Source: Hydrocarboniphaga daqingensis
Lineage (GTDB): Bacteria > Pseudomonadota > Gammaproteobacteria > Nevskiales > Nevskiaceae
DNA length: 64,000 bases
Direction of reading: 5' to 3'
NCBI RefSeq assembly: GCF_900129825.1
Contig: NZ_FQWZ01000002.1
Span: forward strand, 332,680-396,679
A program made the translations under genes and the position numbers. This document shows positions 1 to 8,095 of this stretch, piece after piece; position 1 is the first letter of the stretch; every line of letters begins with the position of its first letter. The notes beneath the pieces are model-generated. The model was not told where the DNA came from and did no database searches. It saw only the letters and a list, made by a program, of their open reading frames with translations.

Positions 1-563
1 AACTTGATCTCGGTACGCAACGCCAAGCTCTCCAGCGCCTGCCAGCCCAGCGCCATGCGCACGTCGCCGAAGTCGGCGCCGCTGCGCTGTTCCAGCAACT
101 GGGTCTGGCCGTTGCGCGCGTAGCCGTACAGATAGCGGTTGCGCGGCGCTTGCTCGCGACCGCCTTGCGGCAGGCCGAACAGCGAATGCCAGTCCTCGAC
201 CGGGCCGTCCATGAAGCCGCCGCCCTGGTACATCACCGGCAGCTGCAGGCTCAGGTCCAGCCCGCGACCGAGACCACGGCGGAACGCCAGCGTCAGCAGA
301 TTGGTTTCGCCGTCGAGCACCACCACTTCGCTGGCGTCGCCGCTGGTGTGGTACTCGGTGGTCAGGTCGTAACGCAGTGCATCGGCCGACTCGCCGGCCG
401 CCAGCACCCGCGCCTGCCCCAGCACCGGCAGTTCGAACGCACGCGCCAGCGCGCTTTGGTTGTAGGTCGCCAGCGGGCCGCCGGGGCCAGCGGCCAACGC
501 CGGCTCGACGCTGAGCAACAGCGCCAGACACAGCGGTGCACGGCGTGTCAAAACATTGATCAC
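1..563 (-). CDS. DUF3187 family outer-membrane protein, 5' part (runs off the window)
   Basis: About 187 codons are visible; the rest lies left of base 1. The GTG at 563 is chosen because AGGA lies 7 nt upstream and the first ~24 residues form a signal peptide (RR, then a Leu-rich core, then ALAA). The mature part is rich in alternating strands, with phrases such as LDLSLQLPVMYQGGGFMD and FGLPQGGREQ that recall DUF3187 proteins, a family of predicted outer-membrane beta-barrels of unknown function. It is transcribed away from aroG, so the promoters of both genes must share the 129-bp gap at 564-692. The family call comes from remembered motif similarity; the exported, beta-rich character is visible directly. 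Function unknown. Confidence 0.65.
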   Translation of the reverse strand, partial: MINVLTRRAPLCLALLLSVEPALAAGPGGPLATYNQSALARAFELPVLGQARVLAAGESADALRYDLTTEYHTSGDASEVVVLDGETNLLTLAFRRGLGRGLDLSLQLPVMYQGGGFMDGPVEDWHSLFGLPQGGREQAPRNRYLYGYARNGQTQLLEQRSGADFGDVRMALGWQALESLALRTEIK

Positions 564-692
564 GGTTGAGTCCTGGTAGGGTTTATCACATACGGTTTCA
601 GCCCGAAGCTTAACGCAGGTCTAGGGCCGATCTGCGCGCTCTGCTAGCATCCGGGCCCGTTTGAATGCAACACGCCGACACGGCCTTTCAAC

Positions 693-1763
693 ATGAAGTT
701 TGTTACCGACAACATTCGTCTGCGCGCGCGTGCGGTTTCGACGCCGGCGCAGGTTCAGAACGAGCTGCCGCTGAACGAGCGCGCCGCCCAGACCACGTTC
801 GATGCACGCCGCGAAATCCAGGACATCCTGGCCGGCCGCGACGACCGCTTGCTGGTCGTGGTCGGGCCCTGCTCGATCCATGACGTCGATGCCGCGCTCG
901 AGTACGCGCAGCGCCTCGCCACCGCGCGCGACGCGCTCAAGCAGGATCTGCTGATCGTCATGCGCGTGTACTTCGAGAAGCCGCGCACCACGGTGGGCTG
1001 GAAGGGCCTGATCAACGATCCGGGCCTGGACGACACCTACGACATCGATCTGGGCCTGCGCACCGCGCGCAAGCTGCTGCTCGATCTCAACGGCCAGGGC
1101 ATGCCGGCGGGCGTTGAATACCTCGACCTGCTGACGCCGCAGTACCTGTCGGACCTGGTCAGCTGGGGCGCGATCGGCGCGCGTACCACCGAGTCGCAGC
1201 TGCACCGCGAAATGGCCAGCGGCCTGTCGTGCCCGGTCGGCTTCAAGAACGGCACCGACGGCAGCGTCAAGGTTGCCGTGGATGCCTGCATGGCCGCGCG
1301 TTCGCCGCATCGTTTCCTGTCGCTGACGCAGGAAGGCCAGATCTCGATCTTCGAGACCACCGGCAACGAGGACTGCCACATCATCCTGCGCGGCGGCACG
1401 TTGGGCACCAACTACGACACGCAGGCGGTCGAAGCCGCCAGTGCGGCGATGACCAAGGCGGCGCTGCCGGCTCGGATCATGATCGACTTCAGCCACGCCA
1501 ACAGCTCCAAGCAGCACAAGCGCCAGATCGTCGTGGCGCAGGATGTCGGCGCGCAGATCGCATCGGGCGACACGCGGATCATGGGCGTGATGGTCGAAAG
1601 CCATCTGGTCGAAGGCCGGCAGGAAATCGCGCCGCGCGACCGCATGTGCTACGGCCAGAGCGTCACCGACGCCTGCATCGGCTGGGACGACACGGTTGAA
1701 GTGCTGCGCGGCCTCGCCGCCAACGTCGCCCAGCGCCGCCAGCAGCTGGCCAAGACCGCCTGA
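693..1763 (+). CDS. aroG: 3-deoxy-7-phosphoheptulonate (DAHP) synthase, class I
   Basis: Condenses phosphoenolpyruvate and erythrose 4-phosphate into DAHP, the first step of the shikimate pathway to aromatic amino acids, in the cytoplasm. The 356-residue length matches AroF/G/H enzymes (about 350). Visible signatures are GPCSIHD (58-64), the PEP-binding stretch FEKPRTTVGWKGL (94-106), GARTTESQLHR (162-172), GFKNGTDG (183-190) and the metal-ligand region DFSHANSSKQ near 266-275. It stands alone between a divergent gene and a convergent pair. The sequence does not reveal which aromatic amino acid inhibits it, so the isozyme letter is nominal. No leader peptide or attenuator is evident upstream. 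Confidence 0.93.
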   Translation: MKFVTDNIRLRARAVSTPAQVQNELPLNERAAQTTFDARREIQDILAGRDDRLLVVVGPCSIHDVDAALEYAQRLATARDALKQDLLIVMRVYFEKPRTTVGWKGLINDPGLDDTYDIDLGLRTARKLLLDLNGQGMPAGVEYLDLLTPQYLSDLVSWGAIGARTTESQLHREMASGLSCPVGFKNGTDGSVKVAVDACMAARSPHRFLSLTQEGQISIFETTGNEDCHIILRGGTLGTNYDTQAVEAASAAMTKAALPARIMIDFSHANSSKQHKRQIVVAQDVGAQIASGDTRIMGVMVESHLVEGRQEIAPRDRMCYGQSVTDACIGWDDTVEVLRGLAANVAQRRQQLAKTA

Positions 1764-1784
1764 GCGGAGCGCGGCAGGCCTCGA

Positions 1785-2090
1785 CTAGGTCTGCCGCGTC
1801 GCCAGCCAGCGCAGCACGCGCTCGGGCGGGTCATCGTTTTTGACCACGTGCAGCGGCTTGCTGCCAGCGAGCCGCCCGCCCAGTGCGACCACGACGCCGT
1901 GGCGCGGGCACAGATCCAGGCATTTGCAGCGGCTCAGCGGTAGCGCCGGGCCGGGCAGCGCCTGCAGTTGCAGCCGCAGCCACTCATCCAGCGGCACACC
2001 GTCAACGTCGGCGTCGCGGCCCTGCTCATGCAGGCAGGGCTTGCACACCAGCACGGCCTCTTCGCGCATGCGCCGGCTGCGCTTGCTCAC
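1785..2090 (-). CDS. small Cys-rich protein, possible thioredoxin-like [2Fe-2S] ferredoxin
   Basis: A 101-residue protein starting at GTG 2090, which overlaps the stop of the upstream DUF5924 gene in a GTGA arrangement and so is probably translationally coupled to it. An ATG at 2069 is an alternative start. Five cysteines fall in two clusters, C16-x2-C19 near the N-terminus and C55-x-C57-x3-C61 before a PRHGVVV strand. This spacing recalls the thioredoxin-like [2Fe-2S] ferredoxin domain, in which two N-terminal and two C-terminal cysteines hold a cluster, and the GVVV segment fits that fold. No enzymatic motif is visible. The fold is an inference from cysteine spacing alone; a small metal-binding protein is the fallback. 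Confidence 0.6.
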   Translation of the reverse strand: MSKRSRRMREEAVLVCKPCLHEQGRDADVDGVPLDEWLRLQLQALPGPALPLSRCKCLDLCPRHGVVVALGGRLAGSKPLHVVKNDDPPERVLRWLATRQT

Positions 2091-3157
2091 GAAACGCGAA
2101 ACTCCAGCCGTTCGATCAACTGCCCGTCTGGGGTTTCCAGGTCGACGCGCCAATCACCGCGCGGGTCTTCGGGGAAGTTGCGCTTGCGACTCCAGGTGCG
2201 CCAGCCGGTCTTGCCGCCGCCGTGGATTTCGGCCGGAATCCGGTCGAGCTTCTTGCCGTTCTGCACCCACTGGAACACGACGCTCTGCTCCAGTCCCATC
2301 GGCGCGCGGATCGCGACGAACGCCACCGCGCCGCTGGCGCGCAGCGCGGTCACGCTGAACTGGTTGACGGCCGGCCCCGGATCGAGTCCCTGAATCTGCT
2401 GCGCGATCCTTGCTTCGGTCACCGACAGGCCGGCGGGCGGCACATGCGAGCGCAGCAGCCACAGCAGCACCGGCGCAACCGCCAGCGCCGCCAGGCCGAT
2501 CAGCCGCGCGCGCGGCGTGACCAGATCGGCCCAGACCCGAGGCAAGCCCAGCAGCAGCCACACACCGGTAATCGCCAGCGCCAGAGGCAGCGCGTTTTCG
2601 AGTTGCACCTTGAGCGCGATCGGGATCACCACCAGCGCGCAAACAAAGCTGACGTAGGCATGGAACAACAAACCCAGCGTCGGCCGCTGCGCGATGCGTT
2701 TCTCGTAGATCGGGTCGAGCGTGCTGATCAACGCGGCCAGCACGGCCAGGCTGGTGAACAGCCACTGGCCCCAGTCGGGCTGCGTGGCGCCGATCACGAA
2801 CGGCAGCGAGAAGAACAGCACTTCCTGCTGCAGCGACTGCGTGATCATCTGCAGCGCGTAGGGCGTCCAGCGTGAATTGAAGCGGCGCAACAGCCAGCGA
2901 TGCAGCCAGCCTTGCACCAGCAGCCATGGCCATCCAAGCAGCGCCACCACGGCGATCATCCGCGCCAGGCCTTCGCCACGCCGCACCATGAAATAGCTGC
3001 CGGCGCCGGCGACGAAGCTGCCCAGCGGCAGCAGCCATGGATAGCGGTCGAGCAGCCGCAGCACGCGCAGCATCAGCCGCTGCATCAACGGCCAGCGCGG
3101 CTTGTTAGCAGGCGTGTCGGCGTCAGCGGACTCGGCCAGGGCGTCGTCGAGTTTCAA
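2087..3157 (-). CDS. DUF5924 / DUF2914 membrane protein
   Basis: A 356-residue integral membrane protein. After a ~40-residue polar N-terminus there are roughly eight hydrophobic segments up to about residue 235, then a soluble C-terminal domain. That domain ends in the GWRTWSRKR ... DWRVDLETPDGQLI pattern typical of DUF2914, a domain known to bind no assigned ligand, which here would lie outside the cytoplasmic membrane. The N-terminal membrane half corresponds to the DUF5924 family. The next gene downstream starts within its stop codon, so the two are likely made together. Function unknown; family assignment is from recognisable C-terminal wording. Confidence 0.75.
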   Translation of the reverse strand: MKLDDALAESADADTPANKPRWPLMQRLMLRVLRLLDRYPWLLPLGSFVAGAGSYFMVRRGEGLARMIAVVALLGWPWLLVQGWLHRWLLRRFNSRWTPYALQMITQSLQQEVLFFSLPFVIGATQPDWGQWLFTSLAVLAALISTLDPIYEKRIAQRPTLGLLFHAYVSFVCALVVIPIALKVQLENALPLALAITGVWLLLGLPRVWADLVTPRARLIGLAALAVAPVLLWLLRSHVPPAGLSVTEARIAQQIQGLDPGPAVNQFSVTALRASGAVAFVAIRAPMGLEQSVVFQWVQNGKKLDRIPAEIHGGGKTGWRTWSRKRNFPEDPRGDWRVDLETPDGQLIERLEFRVS

Positions 3158-3239
3158 AGGGCAACCCGCGCGTGATGACGGTGGCCGCGATTAGGCGCGG
3201 CCGTGACTGAAGCCTGCGTGAGTCGGATCGTGTGCGCGC

Positions 3240-4541
3240 TCACTGGTACACCTGCACCGGAAAGCTCAGTTCGATTCGCGACTGCGGCATGTCTGGCGCC
3301 ATCTGCGGCACCGGTGACGCGCGCTGGATCACGTCGACGGCCTTGGCGTCGACGGATGCATTGCCGCTGCCGCGCAGCACCGAGGCGTCGAGCACGCGGC
3401 CGGCGCGATCAATCGAAAACCGCACTTCGACGGTCACCTTGGCCGAAGCGCGCACCGCTTCGGCCAGCACGCGCTGGTTCACCGTGAACAGATGCTGGGT
3501 CAGTTGCTGGAAGAACGCGGCGCGGTTGGCGACGGCGGCGCCGGCAGGCCGTGCCGGTGGCTCCACGGCCATGCCCGGCAGCGCGGGCGCCGCACTCGTG
3601 ACCTGCGGTGCTGCACCCGGCGATTCGACCGCGGCGAGGTCGGTGCTTGGTGCTACCGGTCGCTCGGCTTGCGGGCTGCGGTAGATCGTCGTCGATGGCG
3701 GCGCGTAGATGATCTGCGGCCGGATTGCCGGCTCGGCGGCCGGCGCGACCGGTACCGGCGCTGCGGGCGCCGGTGTGGCCGGTGCAGGTGCCGCAGCCGC
3801 AGCCGGCGTCGGGCTCGGCGCTGGCGCGGTCGGCGTCGCTGCGGATGGTTCGATCGCAGCTGGAGTGGGCGGAGTCGGTGGCGACGCTGCGGCCGGAGTC
3901 GGCGTTGGAACCGCCACTGCCGGCGGCGCCTCGCGGTCGCGGTTCTGCTCGCGGCGCGGCTCGGGTCGCGGCGACGCGGTCGGACCGGCGGCCTCGGCTA
4001 CGGTGGCGGCACGCGGCCGGCGACCGGCCGGCGCTGGACTCGGCGCGACGATGGCGCTGGCCGTTGCCGGCTTTGCCGCGACATCCGGCGCCGCTTGCGG
4101 CGGCGTCCGCGTCCGCGCCAAGCGCAGTTCGACGACGCTGCGGACCACTTCTGCCGGCGCCGGTGCCGGCGTCGGGTTCAAGCGTTCATATGCAGCCTGG
4201 GCTTCGCGGGCCGCGTCGCCCAAGTTCTGACTCAAGTCGAGTCGGATGCGAACGATGCCGGCCGCGGGCGGCAGCGGCACGCGACTCGGCGGATTGTCAC
4301 GGATGGCGGCGCCGAGTTCGGTGGTCATCCGCAGCGATGACGGCAGCCGCACCGGGATCACGTCCGGAGTCGCCATCGGTTCCAGCGCCGGCGCGCGCCG
4401 CATCGCGATGCGCTCGGCCGCGTCGCGCAGCGCCTGTTGGATCGACGGCAGCGACAGCGCCGCTGCCAAGTGCAGCACCACGGCCGCCGCAAAGGCGATC
4501 GACAGGCGGGGCGGCGGCGTGGGGAGCGTTGCGGCGTACAT
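3240..4541 (-). CDS. TonB-family energy transducer-like protein
   Basis: 433 residues with classic TonB layout: a short cytoplasmic tail, one membrane segment at about 13-34, a long periplasmic linker of Pro, Ala and Thr (about 110-300, with runs of PTP/PAP/APA), and a C-terminal domain of about 85 residues. That domain contains VEVRFSIDRAGRVLDASVLRGSG, broken as VEVRFSIDRAGRVL and DASVLRGSG, and ends in IELSFPVQVYQ. TonB proteins carry energy from ExbB/ExbD to outer-membrane receptors. No exbB or exbD lies beside it, so it either borrows them from elsewhere or acts in another envelope process. The linker's low complexity explains the many spurious frames on the opposite strand. Confidence 0.8.
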   Translation of the reverse strand: MYAATLPTPPPRLSIAFAAAVVLHLAAALSLPSIQQALRDAAERIAMRRAPALEPMATPDVIPVRLPSSLRMTTELGAAIRDNPPSRVPLPPAAGIVRIRLDLSQNLGDAAREAQAAYERLNPTPAPAPAEVVRSVVELRLARTRTPPQAAPDVAAKPATASAIVAPSPAPAGRRPRAATVAEAAGPTASPRPEPRREQNRDREAPPAVAVPTPTPAAASPPTPPTPAAIEPSAATPTAPAPSPTPAAAAAPAPATPAPAAPVPVAPAAEPAIRPQIIYAPPSTTIYRSPQAERPVAPSTDLAAVESPGAAPQVTSAAPALPGMAVEPPARPAGAAVANRAAFFQQLTQHLFTVNQRVLAEAVRASAKVTVEVRFSIDRAGRVLDASVLRGSGNASVDAKAVDVIQRASPVPQMAPDMPQSRIELSFPVQVYQ

Positions 4542-4630
4542 GATCGGGCTGCAAGGCTATGCGAAACCCGCGCCGCTTGCGCCGGCTCCGCGCGATGGCG
4601 GGGCCGGCGTGCAGCAGGTCGAGCCTGCGC

Positions 4631-6616
4631 CTACCAGTGCTCGCCCTTGAACACGTTGGCGAACACCATCTGCTCCAGCGTCGGCTTGTGGCCTTCCTTG
4701 CGGCCCTGGCGCGCGGCCGAGGACGACGGGAACAAGCGGAAGCCCCAGCTGAGCACATAGTCGTTGAGCTTGGGCCACAGCGCGTAGCTGACCGAGGCCG
4801 CCGTGCCCAGCGTGGTGGCGATCGACTTGGGCCGCTCTAGCACCGCGCGCATCACCACGTCGCCGGCGGTATCGGGGCTCCAGGTCGGCACGTAGTCGTA
4901 CATCTTGGTCGGCGCGATCATCGGCGTGCGCACCAGCGGCATGTAGATCGCCGTGGTGTGGATGTTGTGGTTGCGCACTTCGGCTGACAGGCAGCGCGTG
5001 AACGCATCGAGCGCGGCCTTGCTGGCGACATAGGCCGAAAAGCGTGCTGCGTTGGCCAGCACGCCGATCGAGCTGATGTTGACGATGTGGCCGCTCTTGC
5101 GCTTGGTCATGCTCGGCAACAGCTTCATGATCAGCCGGATCGCGCCGAAGTAGTTCAAGTCCATCGTGCGCTGGAAGTCGTGGAAGCGCGTCGTCGATTC
5201 CATGACCGCGCGGCGGATCGACCGGCCGGCGTTATTGATCAGGATATCGACGTGGTCGAAGTCGCGCAGCACCTCGTCGGCCATGCGGTCGATGTCTTCC
5301 ATGTTCGACAGGTCGCAGCTGTAGATGTACGCCTCGCCGCCCGCTTTTTCGAGCACGGTCTTGGCTTCTTCGAGCTTGTCGAGCGTGCGCGCCACCAGAA
5401 TCACCTTGGCGCCGGCAGCCGCGAACTTCTTGGCTGCGTTGAAGCCGATGCCGGAGCTGCCGCCGGTCACCAGCACCACTTTGCCGGCCAGCTTCTGCAT
5501 CGCATCGGCCGGAATCTTGACCTTCAGGTCGAGGAACAGCTCCCAGTACGCCCACAGCTTGTCGGCGTAGTCGCGGATGTCAGGGCAGGTGATCGACGTG
5601 TCCTTCAACGCAGCGCGAGCGCGCTTGTTGTCGAACACTGCGCGGTTGAACGCATAGCCGATCACCGACATCGGCACACCGATGGTGTCGGCAACGCGCT
5701 TCTGCGTGGCCTTGGGCACCATGCTTGCCATGCGGCTGCCCAGATTGCGGACCGCGTTGGGGATCACCGGCAGATCGATCTTCGCGGCGAACTCGGGGCC
5801 GTGCGCGACTTCCATGCAGGTGCCGAGCAACTCGCCGACGGTCGGCGCCTTGTTCTGCATCAGGTGGAAGCACTGGCCGTCGAGGCCGGGCTTGTGGGCG
5901 ATCGCGTCCATTGCGGCGGCGACGAAGTCCACCGGCACCACCGGCATGCGGCCGCCTTCGATGCCCAGCAGCGGTAGCCACTTGGGTACCTTGTGGCTGA
6001 TTTTCTGCAGCGCCTTGAAGAAGTAGTAAGGCCCGTCGATCTTGTCCATCTCGCCGGTCTGGCTGTGGCCGACGACGATGCCGGGGCGATAGATCCGGAA
6101 CGGCACCTTGGATTCGTTGCGGACGATCGCTTCGGACTGGAACTTGGTCCGGTAGTACGGATGGTCGACCGACTGGCCGACATCGAACATGTCTTCGGTG
6201 AACTTGCCGACATGCTCGCCGCCGGCCACGGCGACGCTGGACACATGGTGCAGCCGCACTTCGCCGCCGAGGTCGTTGGTGAAGGCCACGACGTTGCGCG
6301 TGCCTTCGTTGTTGATGCGGTCGGCCACCGCATCGTCCATCGTCATGTCGTACATCGCCGCCAGATGAAACACGTGGTCGATCTTGCCGGCGATCTTCTT
6401 GAAGTCGGCGGCGCGAATCAGACCCGGCTCGGTGATGTCGCCCGTCACCGGCACCAAGCGCCGTGCATGATCGCCGTAGCGCAGCGACTGCTCGGCGAAC
6501 TTGTCCTTCGAACTTTCGCGGACCAGCACATAAACCTTGCTGTCCTCGCGCTCGAGCAACTTCTCCAGCAGGAATTTGCCGATGAAGCCGGTGGCGCCGG
6601 TGACGAAGTAATTCAT
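4631..6616 (-). CDS. two-domain fatty acyl-CoA reductase (alcohol-forming type)
   Basis: 661 residues made of two fused short-chain dehydrogenase domains. The N-terminal extended-SDR half has TGATGFIG (6-13) and YYRTK with the Tyr154/Lys158 pair. The C-terminal classical-SDR half has TGGSSGIG (384-391), NNAG (461-464), NISS (513-516) and YVASK (Tyr529/Lys533). Length, domain order and wording throughout (for example FRIYRPG, GEMDKIDGPYYFF, NNAGRSIRR) closely match the Marinobacter fatty acyl-CoA reductase Maqu_2507 as I remember it, an NADPH enzyme reducing acyl-CoA to fatty aldehyde and alcohol for wax esters. The same family is widely annotated only as SDR. A separate SDR gene lies just upstream on the same strand, so the pair may process long-chain alcohols or aldehydes. 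Confidence 0.85.
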   Translation of the reverse strand: MNYFVTGATGFIGKFLLEKLLEREDSKVYVLVRESSKDKFAEQSLRYGDHARRLVPVTGDITEPGLIRAADFKKIAGKIDHVFHLAAMYDMTMDDAVADRINNEGTRNVVAFTNDLGGEVRLHHVSSVAVAGGEHVGKFTEDMFDVGQSVDHPYYRTKFQSEAIVRNESKVPFRIYRPGIVVGHSQTGEMDKIDGPYYFFKALQKISHKVPKWLPLLGIEGGRMPVVPVDFVAAAMDAIAHKPGLDGQCFHLMQNKAPTVGELLGTCMEVAHGPEFAAKIDLPVIPNAVRNLGSRMASMVPKATQKRVADTIGVPMSVIGYAFNRAVFDNKRARAALKDTSITCPDIRDYADKLWAYWELFLDLKVKIPADAMQKLAGKVVLVTGGSSGIGFNAAKKFAAAGAKVILVARTLDKLEEAKTVLEKAGGEAYIYSCDLSNMEDIDRMADEVLRDFDHVDILINNAGRSIRRAVMESTTRFHDFQRTMDLNYFGAIRLIMKLLPSMTKRKSGHIVNISSIGVLANAARFSAYVASKAALDAFTRCLSAEVRNHNIHTTAIYMPLVRTPMIAPTKMYDYVPTWSPDTAGDVVMRAVLERPKSIATTLGTAASVSYALWPKLNDYVLSWGFRLFPSSSAARQGRKEGHKPTLEQMVFANVFKGEHW

Positions 6617-6693
6617 GACGTTCTCCTCTCGTTATATTTTGATGCTGCGCCAGGGTCACCTGACCCTGGCTGACCGGCAAGGGTCGAACACGA

Positions 6694-7518
6694 TCAGTTA
6701 CGGCCGCCCTTGAAGTGCTCCATGCTGCTGTAGATCTTGAACACCTTGTCGGCGATGACGTCCCAGACCGACAACGGCAGCACGCCGCGCGTGAACATCG
6801 CCAAGCGAACGGTCCACGGCATCGTGATCAGCGGCTTGCCGATCTTCATGGCCTTCCAGACGCGGTTGACGACCGTTTCCGGCGTCAGGATCGGCGTCAT
6901 CAGTGGCGCCTTGACGCCGTCGAACATGCCGGTGGAGATGTAGCTCGGGCACACGGTCGTCACCTTCACGTGATGGTGACCGGCCTGCTGCAGTTCCAGG
7001 CGCAGCGAATCGCTCCAGCCGATAGCCGCCCACTTGCTGCCGCAGTAGACGCTCATCCGCGGGTTGCTGACGGTGCCGGCGGCCGAGGCGATGTTGATGA
7101 TGCGGCTCTGGCGGCCGCCGGTGATCATCGCCGGGATGAACGCGCGGGCGATGTACATGATCGCCAGCGAGTTGATCGCCATCGTCGCCCAGATGTCGCG
7201 GCGGTTGTCGTGATCCCAGAAGTATTTGCCGCGGATGATGCCGGCGTTGTTGAACAGCAGGTCGATGTCGCCGATCTCGCGCTGCACTTGCGCGGCCGTC
7301 TTCTCGATGTCTTCCAGGCTGGACACGTCCACCGTGTACGCGAACACGGTGCCGCCGGCCGCCTTGAGTTCGGCCACGGTCTGATCGAGCGCCGCCTGAT
7401 TGATGTCCCACAGCACCACGGCGCCGGCCTTCTCACGCACTGCCAGTTCGGCGTACAGCTTGCCCATGCCCATGGCGGCGCCGGTAATCAGCACCTTTTT
7501 GCCTGCAACGGTTTCCAT
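6694..7518 (-). CDS. short-chain dehydrogenase/reductase (classical SDR)
   Basis: 274 residues starting at ATG 7518, chosen because GGAG lies 7 nt upstream; an ATG six bases earlier has almost no spacer. It has the NAD(P)-binding TGAAMGMG (12-19), NNAG (90-93), catalytic Ser145 in NIASAAG and the YCGSK pair Tyr158/Lys162. The C-terminal ~60 residues (ITMPWTVRLAMFTRGVLPLSVWDVIAD) look membrane-associated, as in retinol- and long-chain-alcohol-type SDRs. It lies 77 bp upstream of the fatty acyl-CoA reductase on the same strand, so both are probably cotranscribed and act on related lipid alcohols or aldehydes. Exact substrate is inferred from context only. Confidence 0.82.
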   Translation of the reverse strand: METVAGKKVLITGAAMGMGKLYAELAVREKAGAVVLWDINQAALDQTVAELKAAGGTVFAYTVDVSSLEDIEKTAAQVQREIGDIDLLFNNAGIIRGKYFWDHDNRRDIWATMAINSLAIMYIARAFIPAMITGGRQSRIINIASAAGTVSNPRMSVYCGSKWAAIGWSDSLRLELQQAGHHHVKVTTVCPSYISTGMFDGVKAPLMTPILTPETVVNRVWKAMKIGKPLITMPWTVRLAMFTRGVLPLSVWDVIADKVFKIYSSMEHFKGGRN

Positions 7519-7648
7519 CCACATGCTCCGATCAACGAAATAGCGGGGTCGAGCCGCCATCGCCCGGCGCCGGGTCGGTGACGCGCGCCGTTCGGGGCCT
7601 ATGGGGACGGTCCGGCTCGAAGGCCGCCAGTGTGTTGCCAGCGCGGCG

Positions 7649-8095
7649 CTATCGCAACCGCGAATCGGCGGCAAACCAGCGCCATTGCGCGCCGATCTGC
7701 GCTTGCAGCGCGGCAATCCGTTCGTTTCGCAATGCCTCCGTATAGGGCGCTGCGGGGTGCCGGCCCCAGACTGGCGCCGGCCAGGCTGGATCGCCGACGC
7801 GGCGGACGATATGGTGCAGATGCAGCTGCGGCACCATGTTGCCCAGCGCGGCGACGTTGAGCTTGTCGCCGCCAAAGGCCTGCATCATCGCGCGGCCCAG
7901 CGTCACGGATTCGGCCAGCAGCTGGGCTTGATCGGCGTCGGTGAGTTCGTAGATCTCGCGCAGCGCCGGACGTCGGGGCACCAGGATGCACCACGGGTAC
8001 TGGGCATCATTCATCAGCAGCAGCCGGCACAGCGGCGCGTCGGCCAGCGGCTGGCAGTCGGCAGCCAGCTGCGCGTGCAGTTCGAAGCCGCTCAT
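7649..8095 (-). CDS. HIT (histidine triad) family protein
   Basis: 148-residue nucleotide-binding hydrolase of the HIT superfamily; such proteins cleave phosphoramidates or dinucleoside polyphosphates. The core motif is VPQLHLHHIVRR with His92 and His94 in triad phase. The third triad position (96) is Ile and an extra His sits at 95, a variant seen in bacterial HIT relatives and possibly altering activity. The PAWPAPVWG phrase downstream is typical of the same subgroup. Its ATG overlaps the stop of the upstream oligopeptidase gene (ATGA), so the two are translationally coupled; a shared role is not obvious. Confidence 0.83.
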   Translation of the reverse strand: MSGFELHAQLAADCQPLADAPLCRLLLMNDAQYPWCILVPRRPALREIYELTDADQAQLLAESVTLGRAMMQAFGGDKLNVAALGNMVPQLHLHHIVRRVGDPAWPAPVWGRHPAAPYTEALRNERIAALQAQIGAQWRWFAADSRLR

